From Clostridiaceae bacterium UBA6085 (lineage in GTDB: Bacteria > Bacillota > Clostridia > Clostridiales > Clostridiaceae), in assembly GCA_002428605.1 (NCBI GenBank), contig DIXH01000021.1, positions 1 to 35,460 of the forward strand: DNA of 35,460 nt, read 5' to 3'. How positions within the stretch are numbered: position 1 is the stretch's first letter; each line of letters begins with the position of its first letter. This document shows positions 1 through 7,422 of the stretch, in pieces. Under the pieces are notes generated by a model that was not told the DNA's origin, did no database searches, and worked only from the letters and a program-made list of their open reading frames with translations. The position numbers and the translations under genes were made by a program.

Positions 1-618
1 GTTTGCGCAAGCTTTTTCATCAAGGATACTGTCGATCATTCCATCGGTGTTCTTTTCTACCCAGCTGTTTATGTCCTTTAGCGTTGCATCATCGAATTTC
101 GATCTGTAAGCCGCAGCGCTATAGTAGTCGGCATTCGTCTGCAGGAAGTCCTTCTCCACGGTAAGCCTTCCTTCATCGTCCCTGAACCAGATTGAATTGG
201 CTATCCTGAGCTTGAATCTCGCGTCTGAAGGAAGCCCGTCTGAGTAAGAATTAAGGTATGCATTCAGGTCAGAAAGCGGTATCCCATGTCCGAGCAGCTT
301 CTCCATCTCAAGAAGGGTGTCTCCGGCAGCCCCGTTTGCGGTCATGGAAAGGGCCAGCAGAACCGAAAGGGGAGAGACCAGCGAGTTTTCCATGCCTGAC
401 ATTGACTCCCTGAAAAGGTCGATTGAGAAATCTGAATAGTTATTTTTGAACAGCTCGTCAGGGGATTTGGATACTGCAGAGGACTTTGAGATGCCGGACA
501 TCAGGTCATCCGATGCAGAAGATGGCCTTGAGCACGAAGAAAGACCCGCAGTGATAAAGACAGCCAGGGTAATGGAGAGCATCTTCAGAACATTGCTTCT
601 TAACGAATGGATATTCAA
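1..618 (-). CDS. Serpin-family lipoprotein (N-terminal part; runs off window edge)
   Basis: A minus-strand frame is open from base 618 to the edge (206 codons, no stop), so the C-terminal half, including the reactive-centre loop, is missing. The TTG start is chosen because GAGGTG (625-630) precedes it at good spacing; the in-frame ATG at 582 has no ribosome site. Residues 13-29 are a lipoprotein signal peptide ending in the lipobox LSSC, with Cys29 as the lipid site. The serpin signature follows: NSLVSPLSVLLALSMTANGA (78-97), IANSIWF (139-145), FLQTNADYY (158-166) and INSWVEKNTDGMI (183-195). Serpins are suicide inhibitors of serine or cysteine proteases. A membrane-anchored one would guard the cell surface or inhibit outside proteases. 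Family assignment is confident; whether it is inhibitory cannot be judged without the hinge and loop. Confidence 0.88.
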   Translation of the reverse strand, partial: MNIHSLRSNVLKMLSITLAVFITAGLSSCSRPSSASDDLMSGISKSSAVSKSPDELFKNNYSDFSIDLFRESMSGMENSLVSPLSVLLALSMTANGAAGDTLLEMEKLLGHGIPLSDLNAYLNSYSDGLPSDARFKLRIANSIWFRDDEGRLTVEKDFLQTNADYYSAAAYRSKFDDATLKDINSWVEKNTDGMIDSILDEKACAN

Positions 619-667
619 GTTCTTCACCTCGTCTTGTTGCCGATTTTATTTTTCATCCATTACCTGA

Positions 668-696
668 ATTATAAATAATCACCTTCAGTTAAAAAA
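668..696 (-). promoter_or_regulatory. Possible promoter of the serpin gene
   Basis: Read on the minus strand, a perfect TATAAT (673-668) lies about 50 bases upstream of the serpin start. The -35 position at 17-bp spacing is only a T-run (TTTTTT), so the match rests on the -10 box in AT-rich DNA. Weak support. Confidence 0.35.
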
Positions 697-727
697 TACG
701 GGAAGGTAACAGCTGTTTGTGTACGAT

Positions 728-756
728 AAAAAACTCCATGCTTGTTGCATGAAGTT
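728..756 (-). terminator. Rho-independent terminator after selC
   Basis: On the minus strand a 10-bp stem (AACTTCATGC with GCATGGAGTT, one U-G pair), loop AACAA and then a T-run follow the tRNA-Sec 3' end by about 20 bases. It separates selC from the downstream serpin gene. Confidence 0.8.
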
Positions 757-775
757 AAATAGTGTACAATTAAAT

Positions 776-872
776 TGGCGGGAACGTGTAGGAATCGAAC
801 CTACCCAGGATGGTTCAAACACCCCGAAATGGTTTTGAAGACCACAGAATACGCCAGTATCCATCCGCTCCC
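776..872 (-). tRNA. selC: Selenocysteine tRNA (anticodon UCA)
   Basis: This 97-nt tRNA on the minus strand has every hallmark of tRNA-Sec. The anticodon loop is CTTCAAA (UCA anticodon), the same loop as in E. coli selC. It has a 6-bp D stem (GGATAC/GTATTC) with a 4-nt loop, and a long variable arm with a 7-bp stem (CGGGGTG/CATCCTG). The T arm is GTAGG-TTCGATT-CCTAC, the acceptor is an extended arm, the discriminator is G, and CCA is encoded. The acceptor pairs over seven positions plus a G-A apposition at the eighth. It delivers selenocysteine at UGA codons with SelA and SelB, neither of which is in the window. No gene here appears to be interrupted by an in-frame UGA, so the selenoproteins must lie elsewhere. 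Confidence 0.95.
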
Positions 873-883
873 GTAGCAATGTT

Positions 884-912
884 ATTCTACATTGAAAATA
901 CAATCATGTCAA
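884..912 (-). promoter_or_regulatory. selC promoter (near-consensus sigma-70/A)
   Basis: On the minus strand there is TTGACA (912-907), exactly 17 bp, then TAGAAT (889-884). The predicted transcript start lies about five bases before the mature tRNA 5' end at 872. This is the best promoter match in the window, as expected for a stable RNA gene. Confidence 0.85.
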
Positions 913-946
913 AGACCATTTGGAATAGAAGAAAGGAGGCATGTAA

Positions 947-2227
947 ATGCCGGATTTTAACAATAGGATAGGATTCTACAAATCCAGGAAATTCAAGAAC
1001 AATGCAATAAGCGTGATAATACCTGTTGGGATGGGGGAGAATGTCACAGGCTACAACGTCCTTTCACAGGTGCTGAAGAGAGGGACTGAAAGATTCGCAA
1101 CTTCATCAGAGATCACAAGGTATCTTCAGGACATGTACGGAAGCTTCTTTGACATCATAATCGGGAAGAGAGGGGACAAGCTGTTCCTCACGTTCTACAT
1201 ATCCTTCCTCGACAACAGGTTCACGCTTTACGGTGAGGACCTTTGGGAGAAGGCTGTGGAGCTGGTGAAGGAGGTCATCTACCGTCCCAGGCTTGTTGAC
1301 GGAGGATTCCAACCTGACATCGTGAGCCAGGAGATCGATGACCAGAAGCTGTACATTGAATCGCAGTATGATGACAAGGGACATTATAATTCAATCAAGG
1401 TAATGGAGCAGGGTCTGCTTGATTCATACGGTAAGCCCGAATTCGGAACCATGGAGGAGCTTGAGGCGCTTGACGGCGACATGCTTCTTGAACTCTGGAA
1501 GGAGCTCAGGTCCAGGGAAGCATACATACAGGCTGCAGGGAACATTGAGGACGAAAGCAGGGTGTCCGGGCTTCTTGCCAGTATATTTGACGAGGCTGAT
1601 GGAGGCCTGAAGGTCGGAAGAGGTCTGCATGACCATGTGGAGCCTGTTTTCGTGAAAGGTCTGCCGAAGGTTGAAGAAGCGATGAAGATCAACCAGGGCA
1701 AGATGTCGCTTTTGTATTCTACCAACACCGATATCTTCAGAGGTGATTATTTTTCTCTTGCAGTGATGAACTCCATTTTCGGCGGAGGTGCCCATTCTAA
1801 GCTTTTCAATGAGGTCAGGGAGAAGCACAGCCTTTGCTATTATGTCTACTCAACCTTCGACAAGTTCAAGGGTGTGATGACAATATCAAGCGGAGTTGAC
1901 TTCAAGAACTTCGATAAGGCAAGAGAGGTGATCGAGCTCGAGCTGGAAAAGATGAAGACAGGTGATTTTACCGATGAAGAGATAGCCATGAGCAAGACCA
2001 GACTGAAGGCAACTCTGGTGGCCATGGAGGATTCCATGTACAACACCATGGAGTATATTTCAAGCCTTAGAGTCTATGGAATAGGATATACTGTGGAAGA
2101 TGTCATAAAGGGCATCGAGGAAGTTGACAGGGACAGGATAATGGCAGCTGCCGGGAAGCTTGAGTTCATAACGAGCCATTACCTGGTGAAGGAGGAAGAA
2201 AGTGATGTTCCAGACGATAGAGCTTGA
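947..2227 (+). CDS. ymfF: M16 peptidase-like protein YmfF (no zinc motif)
   Basis: 426 aa with the pitrilysin/M16 fold. It has an insulinase-like N-terminal half and a C-terminal half with the family pattern FGGGAHSKLFNEVREKHSL followed by YYVYSTFDKFKG. The N-terminal half lacks HxxEH, so this is the non-catalytic partner of the next gene. In B. subtilis the ymfF/ymfH pair has been linked to the 5-aminopentanol modification of elongation factor EF-P; its exact chemistry is not known to me. The start is ATG 947, seven bases after GGAGG (AAGGAGG at 933-939). An ATGTAA lies between them and is too close to the ribosome site to matter. The 3' end overlaps ymfH by 26 bases. I see no convincing promoter in 873-946. 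Confidence 0.87.
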   Translation: MPDFNNRIGFYKSRKFKNNAISVIIPVGMGENVTGYNVLSQVLKRGTERFATSSEITRYLQDMYGSFFDIIIGKRGDKLFLTFYISFLDNRFTLYGEDLWEKAVELVKEVIYRPRLVDGGFQPDIVSQEIDDQKLYIESQYDDKGHYNSIKVMEQGLLDSYGKPEFGTMEELEALDGDMLLELWKELRSREAYIQAAGNIEDESRVSGLLASIFDEADGGLKVGRGLHDHVEPVFVKGLPKVEEAMKINQGKMSLLYSTNTDIFRGDYFSLAVMNSIFGGGAHSKLFNEVREKHSLCYYVYSTFDKFKGVMTISSGVDFKNFDKAREVIELELEKMKTGDFTDEEIAMSKTRLKATLVAMEDSMYNTMEYISSLRVYGIGYTVEDVIKGIEEVDRDRIMAAAGKLEFITSHYLVKEEESDVPDDRA

Positions 2228-3479
2228 TCTCATAGACGAGAAGATCCATTACACCGAAATAAGGAATCTTAAGGTGTACTACATACCAAAAAAAGGATTT
2301 GCAAAATCCTATGCCATGCTTACTTCGGATTTCGGGTCGAAGGATGTTGAGTTCTCTGTGGATGGCGGAAATACCTATAGAAGATATCCTGAAGGGATCG
2401 CCCATTTTCTGGAGCACAAGGTTTTCGAGATGCCCGGCGGTGAGAATATATTCAACAAATTCACTGAGCTCGGAGCATCCGTAAATGCATTCACCAACAA
2501 CAGGCAGACATCATACTATTTTTCAACAACGGACAATTTCTACGAGAACCTGGAGCTTCTGGTGAAGATGGTGATGACACCGCACCTTACAGAAGAGAAT
2601 GTTGAAAAGGAGAAGGGGATAATTGCTGAAGAGATAGCCATGTACGATGACAACCCTGCTTTCAGGGGATATCTTGAGGCCATGAAGGCCCTGTACCACA
2701 ACCACCCGGTCAGGGAGGACATAGCCGGCACAAAGGAGTCAATATACTCTCTGACGCCAAGGGACCTTCAGGAGTGCTACGATGCATTCTACGATCCCTC
2801 GAACATGGTGCTTGTGGTTGTAGGAGACCTTGATGAGGATAGGGTGAGGGCTGTTGTGCAGGACAACCTTTCTGACAGGAAGCCAGTCACGGTTACAAAG
2901 AAGGCGTGGACTGAGCCCTATGGCAGCAGGATAATGGAGGCTGAGGTATCAATGTCTCTCCAGGTGCCTAACTATATCCTTGCCTGGAAGGTGCCGCCTG
3001 GAAACAACGTCCTCATGAAGGATACCATTGCAGGCTCCCTTATGGCAAAGCTAGTTTTCGGCAAGAGTTCAACCTTCTACGAGGAACATCTGGCAGACGG
3101 GATAATAAACGACAGCTTCAGTGCGGAATTCAACCTTGAAGAGGACCATGGTGAAATGTTCATAGGAGGCGAATCAAAGAATCCTGAAAAGGACAGGGAT
3201 GCTATACTGGAGTATATCGGCAGGGTGAATCTGGATCCTGATTTCTTTACGAAGAGGACAAGTGAGATAGAGCTCCTCAAGAAGTCCATGACCGGGCAGT
3301 TCATGAATATCTTCAACAGTGTGGACAGCATTGGGATTACTGCAACTGGGAACATACTCAGAGGTAAAAACCTGCACGAATACATCCTTACTCTCCGCTC
3401 CATAACACAAGCTGATGTGGAAAACATGTTCAAAAGGGTGTTCGGTGTAGAAAATCGGGCATTTGTTGTTATCAAATGA
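2202..3479 (+). CDS. ymfH: M16 zinc peptidase YmfH
   Basis: 425 aa. The inverted zinc motif HFLEH (about residues 68-72) and the downstream glutamate in KGIIAEEIAMYDD give the full HxxEH...E site of M16 peptidases, so this is the catalytic member of the pair. FTELGASVNAFTNNRQTSYYF is the usual following segment. M16 proteins of this kind work as two-chain assemblies, which fits the 26-base overlap with ymfF. The start may be GTG 2202 or ATG 2205 (GTGATG); both lie downstream of GGAGG at 2191-2195. A terminator follows the stop closely. EF-P modification is the known association of the B. subtilis orthologue; the ymfI reductase found next to it there is absent here. Confidence 0.88.
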   Translation: MMFQTIELDLIDEKIHYTEIRNLKVYYIPKKGFAKSYAMLTSDFGSKDVEFSVDGGNTYRRYPEGIAHFLEHKVFEMPGGENIFNKFTELGASVNAFTNNRQTSYYFSTTDNFYENLELLVKMVMTPHLTEENVEKEKGIIAEEIAMYDDNPAFRGYLEAMKALYHNHPVREDIAGTKESIYSLTPRDLQECYDAFYDPSNMVLVVVGDLDEDRVRAVVQDNLSDRKPVTVTKKAWTEPYGSRIMEAEVSMSLQVPNYILAWKVPPGNNVLMKDTIAGSLMAKLVFGKSSTFYEEHLADGIINDSFSAEFNLEEDHGEMFIGGESKNPEKDRDAILEYIGRVNLDPDFFTKRTSEIELLKKSMTGQFMNIFNSVDSIGITATGNILRGKNLHEYILTLRSITQADVENMFKRVFGVENRAFVVIK

Positions 3480-3513
3480 TGATATAACTGAATTAATTGT
3501 GAACTTTGTATAC

Positions 3514-3549
3514 AAAACCCTTCAAAAGATTGAAGGGTTTTCTTTTTTT
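3514..3549 (+). terminator. Terminator of the ymfF-ymfH unit
   Basis: An 11-bp perfect stem (AAAACCCTTCA with TGAAGGGTTTT), a 6-nt loop and a T-rich tail lie 35 bases after the ymfH stop. The right arm also supplies the -35 element of the mraZ promoter. Confidence 0.9.
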
Positions 3550-3558
3550 ATGTAGAAT
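3530..3558 (+). promoter_or_regulatory. mraZ promoter
   Basis: TTGAAG (3530-3535), 17 bp, TAGAAT (3553-3558). The -35 box is embedded in the right arm of the preceding terminator. The predicted start at about 3565 falls just before the MraZ-type repeats. Confidence 0.65.
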
Positions 3559-3566
3559 ATACATAT

Positions 3567-3593
3567 AAGTGGTAAAAAGTGGTGAAAAGTGGT
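3567..3593 (+). promoter_or_regulatory. Probable MraZ operator: three AAGTGGT direct repeats
   Basis: AAGTGGT occurs at 3567-3573, 3577-3583 and 3587-3593, an exact 10-bp period, that is one helical turn. MraZ proteins are known to bind short GTGG/TGGG-type direct repeats just upstream of their own gene, so self-binding is expected. The third repeat flows into the ribosome site GGTGA (3591-3595), so a bound protein, or its RNA, could also affect translation. Confidence 0.85.
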
Positions 3594-3602
3594 GAATTAA
3601 CG

Positions 3603-4031
3603 ATGTTGATCGGCGAACATACCCACGGAGTGGACAATAAGAACAGAATAATCGTTCCGTCCAAGTTCCGTGAGGACCTCGGCGATTCATTCGTTATCTC
3701 AAAAGGTCTTGACGGATGCCTGTACATCTATCCTAAGGACGAGTGGAAGGTGTTCGAGACCAAGCTGAAGAATCTGCCGCTGACCAACAAGAATTCAAGG
3801 ACATTCGCCAGATTCTTCTTCTCAGGCGCCAATGAAGTGGTTCCTGACAAGATGGGCAGGATACTCATCCCTCAGCCGCTGATGGAATACGCTGAGATAA
3901 AGGATGAGGTCGTCAGCATCGGAATGGATTCAAGGGTTGAAGTATGGTCCAGCAAGAAATGGAAAGAATACTGTGAAAGGGAGATCGACATGGATGAGGT
4001 TGCCTCAGGAATGGAAGATCTTGGAGTATAG
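3603..4031 (+). CDS. mraZ: Transcriptional regulator MraZ
   Basis: 142 aa, the normal family length. It contains two SpoVT/AbrB-like DNA-binding halves: MLIGEHTHGVDNKNRI with IVPSKFRE near the N-terminus, and the second copy around residues 76-120 (EVVPDKMGRILIPQPL). It heads the division/cell-wall cluster and binds upstream repeats to control it. ATG 3603 is preferred over the upstream in-frame ATG 3579. It gives the conserved N-terminus, has GGTGA seven bases upstream, and the earlier start would lie within the repeats. rsmH follows nine bases after the stop. Confidence 0.95.
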   Translation: MLIGEHTHGVDNKNRIIVPSKFREDLGDSFVISKGLDGCLYIYPKDEWKVFETKLKNLPLTNKNSRTFARFFFSGANEVVPDKMGRILIPQPLMEYAEIKDEVVSIGMDSRVEVWSSKKWKEYCEREIDMDEVASGMEDLGV

Positions 4032-4039
4032 GTGGGAAT

Positions 4040-4966
4040 ATGGAGTTCAAGCATGTATCGGTCTTGCTTGAGGAATGCCTGGAGGCACTTGCAATAAAGC
4101 CGGACGGGATGTATGTGGATTGTACCCTTGGGGGTGCAGGCCACAGCATGGAAATACTGAAAAGGCTCGACAAGGGAAGGCTTATCGGAATCGACCAGGA
4201 TATGGATGCTTTGAACAATGCCAAAAAGAAGCTTGAAGGGTTTGGAAACGTTTCCCTGGTCCACAGCAACTTTGAGAACATCAAGGAAATACTCATTGAA
4301 AATGCTTCTGGCGGAGTAGATGGGATACTGATGGACCTGGGGGTTTCATCATATCAGCTGGACAACAGCGAGAGAGGATTCTCATACATGCAGGACGCGC
4401 CGCTGGACATGAGGATGAACAGGGACGAGGAACTTTCAGCATACGAGGTTGTCAACACATACAGGGAAGAGGAGATCTACAGGATAATAAGGGATTACGG
4501 TGAAGAGAAGTTCGCGAAGAGAGTCGCATCCTTCATAGTAAAGGCCAGGGAAGAGAAGAAGATCGAGACCACTCTCGAACTGGTTGACATCATAAAGGCA
4601 GCTATCCCTGCAAAGGCAAGGAGGGAGGGTCCTCATCCTGCAAAAAGGACGTTCCAGGCCATAAGGATAGAGGTTAACAGAGAGCTTTCCATACTTAGAC
4701 AGACGATATTTGACGGAGCAGAATCATTGAAGAGCGGCGGCAGGATGGCAATAATAACCTTCCATTCGCTGGAAGACAGGATAGTCAAGCATGCATACAA
4801 GGAGCTTCTCGAGCCCTGCACATGTCCGAGGAACATGCCATGCATATGCGGCAGAAAACCAAAGGTGATAATAATAACCAAGAAACCAATTGAACCGGGG
4901 ACGCAAGAGATAGAGATGAACCCCAGGTCAAGGAGCGCAAAGCTCAGGGTAATAGAGAAGATCTGA
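4040..4966 (+). CDS. rsmH: 16S rRNA m4C1402 methyltransferase RsmH
   Basis: 308 aa, typical length. It methylates N4 of C1402 in 16S rRNA using SAM. The SAM-binding motif is VDCTLGGAGHS with Asp27. GILMDLGVSSYQLD, SERGFSYMQDAPLDMRM and the HPAKRTFQAIRIEVN segment are diagnostic. A Cys-rich stretch (CTCPRNMPCICGRKP) lies near the C-terminus, as in other members. ATG 4040 follows GGTGGGA. It sits second in the cluster, as in nearly all bacteria with mraZ. Confidence 0.96.
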   Translation: MEFKHVSVLLEECLEALAIKPDGMYVDCTLGGAGHSMEILKRLDKGRLIGIDQDMDALNNAKKKLEGFGNVSLVHSNFENIKEILIENASGGVDGILMDLGVSSYQLDNSERGFSYMQDAPLDMRMNRDEELSAYEVVNTYREEEIYRIIRDYGEEKFAKRVASFIVKAREEKKIETTLELVDIIKAAIPAKARREGPHPAKRTFQAIRIEVNRELSILRQTIFDGAESLKSGGRMAIITFHSLEDRIVKHAYKELLEPCTCPRNMPCICGRKPKVIIITKKPIEPGTQEIEMNPRSRSAKLRVIEKI

Positions 4967-5000
4967 TTTTATTTTTTTCGGTATATTGGAGGGTGTAATC

Positions 5001-5495
5001 ATGGCACTTAGAAACAGGTCATATATTTCGGGGAATACTGTTTTAAAGCCAAAGGTACAGACTGAGCCATGGAGGATCGACAAGGACCTCCAGAAGCTTG
5101 AGAAGTCAAGGCGTGACTTCAACAGAAGGAACGCGATAAGAGCTAACAGGGTGAAGAGGGGAGTCCTTACCACCATAGCAATCATTGGAATACTGTCATT
5201 CATAACAATATTCAGAAGCGCCATGGTATACAGCCTGCAGATGGATTATGTGAGCCTGCAGAATGAAACCAGGCAGGTTCAGAAGCAGAATGAGGCCTTG
5301 AAGGCCGAACTTCTGAAGGCATCTGCAATCGACGGCATAGTAACAGGCTCAGAAAGCCTTGCGCTTGTATCAGAGGATACTTCAAAGGCACTGGTCGTGG
5401 ACCTGTCACACGAAAATTTCCTTACAGAAGAGACAGTGACGCCTGAACCGGGATTTTTAGAGAAAATAATGGCTTTTCTTGATCCCAGAGCCTGA
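5001..5495 (+). CDS. ftsL: Cell division protein FtsL-like
   Basis: 164 aa. A basic cytoplasmic segment of about 55 residues is followed by one membrane helix (LTTIAIIGILSFITIF) and then a heptad-like coiled coil (DYVSLQNETRQVQKQNEALK) facing outside. That is the bitopic FtsL/DivIC plan. FtsL sequences diverge strongly, so the call rests on topology and on its position between rsmH and ftsI. The expected role is as a divisome scaffold that activates FtsW-FtsI with FtsQ and DivIC. ATG 5001 is chosen because GGAGGGTG (4988-4995) precedes it; the upstream TTG 4986 overlaps that ribosome site. Confidence 0.8.
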   Translation: MALRNRSYISGNTVLKPKVQTEPWRIDKDLQKLEKSRRDFNRRNAIRANRVKRGVLTTIAIIGILSFITIFRSAMVYSLQMDYVSLQNETRQVQKQNEALKAELLKASAIDGIVTGSESLALVSEDTSKALVVDLSHENFLTEETVTPEPGFLEKIMAFLDPRA

Positions 5496-5510
5496 TAGCC
5501 GAGGTGGACC

Positions 5511-7256
5511 ATGAACAGCAAAAGAAGACTGACAATACTGGCAGGCCTTTCGGCTATAGTTTTCATTCTGCTTGCAGGAAGACTGGTATATGTCATGGCA
5601 ATATCGAGAGATGAAATATATGAGAAGGCCATGGGCCAGATCGTCAGGGAAGTTACCGTACCCGCAGCAAGAGGGGATCTTCTTGACAGGAATGGCAGCG
5701 TAATTGCAGCCTCTGCAGACGCATACAGGCTGGACATCGACCTCAAGACCTTCAGAAGGACACTTGAGACCAAAGAGAGGACGGCAGAATACTATGCAGT
5801 GCCTCTGGCATCAGTCCTGGGTGAGCCTGTGGAAGATATCCTTGCAATCATGAACAAGACTTCAAGCAGCTCACTTGTGAAAAGGAAAATGGAAAAATCG
5901 CAGGCTGATGCGGTCAGGGCATGGATGAATGAAGCCGGAACGAATTTCCTGATACTGGGCTATGACAGCATAAGGTATTATCCGAACGGACCATTCCTCG
6001 CCCATGTCATCGGGACTGTCGGAAACGACGGAGAAGGCACCATGGGTATCGAATACCTGTACAATGACCTGCTAAGGGGTGTCGACGGCATCAAGATATC
6101 GGAGATAGACGGAAAAAAACAGGACCTCCCGTATACTGAAGTAGTGGCGACTCCGGCAGTTGACGGAAGCGACCTTGTCCTGACCATCGATGAGAAGATA
6201 CAGTATGCTGTGGAGAATATTGCAGCCGAGACAATGGAATCAACTGAGGCGAAAGCTGTGACAATAATAGTGTCGGACCCCAAGACCGGAGAGATCCTTG
6301 GAATGGCAAACCTTCCTGAATTTGACCCTACAGATCCTGCTTTGGGATTGAGTTCGGAGCAGTTCAACTCGGTCACAAGGAACAGGGCTGTAAATGACAC
6401 ATATGAACCTGGGTCCACACTCAAGATGATAACTATGGCCGCTGCACTTTCAGAAGGGAAGGTATCCCTCAGCGATACATTTTTCTGCAAAGGCTATACA
6501 TATGTCAATGGTGTAAAGATAAGATGCGCCAAACACGAGGGGCATGGTCTGCAGACCCTTGAAGAGGTGTTCCAGAACTCATGCAATCCCGGTGTCATTG
6601 AAATTGCGCAGAGAGTCGGGATAGAGACCCTGAACGAATACATCGCAAAATTCCATCTTGGGGAAAAGACCGGTATAGACCTTCCTGGTGAAGCAAAGGG
6701 GATAATAAAGAAGACTGATGATGTAACACCCCTTGACCTTGCCACAATATCCATCGGACAGACTGATACTGCAACACCGATCCAGATACTCGGTACTCTG
6801 AACACGATCGCAAACGGCGGATATTATACGACTCTGCACCTTGTCAGGGAGACGGTTCCAAAGAACGGTGCAGGTGAAAGGCTTGATCCGGTACCATACA
6901 TCGAAAAGCGCGGCGAGATGGTTATTGAAAAGGACGTCAACGATGAGCTGCTGAAAATGCTGGAGCTGGTTGTAGAGAAGGGCTCAGGAAAGAATGCCCG
7001 TATTGAGGGTGTAAGGGTGATAGGAAAGACGGGAACAGCTGAGAAGCTGGATCCTGCTACAGGAAAGTACAGTGAAGAGGACTTCATCGCTTCATTTGTA
7101 GGAGCGGCTCCTGCTGATGATCCCAGGATAAGCGTATATGTCGCAGTGGATTCTCCAAAGGATGTCGTTACTGGAGGAGCGGTAGCTGCACCTGTTGCAA
7201 AGAAGGTGTTTCTTGAGATAATGAAGCACATGGACTTATCTTCAGAAAGCAACTGA
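5511..7256 (+). CDS. ftsI: Division transpeptidase FtsI/SpoVD-type PBP
   Basis: 581 aa class B penicillin-binding protein. It has a short cytoplasmic start, a membrane helix (about residues 8-30), a PBP dimer domain (about 45-200) and a transpeptidase domain from about 245. The catalytic motifs are all present: STLK with Ser302 and Lys305, SCN (357-359) and KTGT (506-509). It cross-links septal or spore peptidoglycan with FtsW. The chain ends about 70 residues after KTGT, so there is no PASTA domain, unlike SpoVD (one) or PBP2B (two) of B. subtilis. ATG 5511 follows GAGGTGG. A terminator directly after the stop ends the first cluster unit. It could serve division, sporulation or both; only one such PBP is present here. 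Confidence 0.93.
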   Translation: MNSKRRLTILAGLSAIVFILLAGRLVYVMAISRDEIYEKAMGQIVREVTVPAARGDLLDRNGSVIAASADAYRLDIDLKTFRRTLETKERTAEYYAVPLASVLGEPVEDILAIMNKTSSSSLVKRKMEKSQADAVRAWMNEAGTNFLILGYDSIRYYPNGPFLAHVIGTVGNDGEGTMGIEYLYNDLLRGVDGIKISEIDGKKQDLPYTEVVATPAVDGSDLVLTIDEKIQYAVENIAAETMESTEAKAVTIIVSDPKTGEILGMANLPEFDPTDPALGLSSEQFNSVTRNRAVNDTYEPGSTLKMITMAAALSEGKVSLSDTFFCKGYTYVNGVKIRCAKHEGHGLQTLEEVFQNSCNPGVIEIAQRVGIETLNEYIAKFHLGEKTGIDLPGEAKGIIKKTDDVTPLDLATISIGQTDTATPIQILGTLNTIANGGYYTTLHLVRETVPKNGAGERLDPVPYIEKRGEMVIEKDVNDELLKMLELVVEKGSGKNARIEGVRVIGKTGTAEKLDPATGKYSEEDFIASFVGAAPADDPRISVYVAVDSPKDVVTGGAVAAPVAKKVFLEIMKHMDLSSESN

Positions 7257-7262
7257 AAAATC

Positions 7263-7288
7263 GCATGTGATTATCGCATGCTTTTTTT
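7263..7288 (+). terminator. Terminator between ftsI and murF
   Basis: A 7-bp stem (GCATGTG with CGCATGC, one U-G), loop ATTAT and seven T's begin six bases after the ftsI stop. It splits the division cluster into two transcription units. Confidence 0.8.
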
Positions 7289-7323
7289 CTATAAGTATAA
7301 ATCAGCATATGGACCAATGGGAT

Positions 7324-7353
7324 TTGTCTGCAAAAGTTTTCGTGTGGTATAAT
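7324..7353 (+). promoter_or_regulatory. Promoter of the murF unit (extended -10)
   Basis: TTGTCT (7324-7329), 18 bp, TATAAT (7348-7353), with TG one base before the -10 box (extended -10). The leader to the murF start is about 60 bases. Confidence 0.75.
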
Positions 7354-7422
7354 CTAACGTGGAAAAAACGTGATTGGAAGAAGATATATTCATCGATATT
7401 AGGATATATCAGAGGTGGAATA

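Noticed and set aside
446..667. 73-codon plus-strand open frame at the left edge
   Set aside because: It lies antisense to the serpin lipoprotein, whose frame has a ribosome site, signal peptide and family motifs. The plus-strand frame has none.
685..903. 72-codon minus-strand open frame
   Set aside because: It runs straight through the tRNA-Sec gene and its terminator; no ribosome site or homology.
941..946. ATGTAA start-stop just before ymfF
   Set aside because: Only one base separates it from GGAGG, too close for initiation; the ymfF ATG at 947 has proper spacing.
7267..7422. 52-codon upstream extension of murF
   Set aside because: The extension covers the ftsI terminator loop and the murF promoter, and MurF homology starts at ATG 7423.
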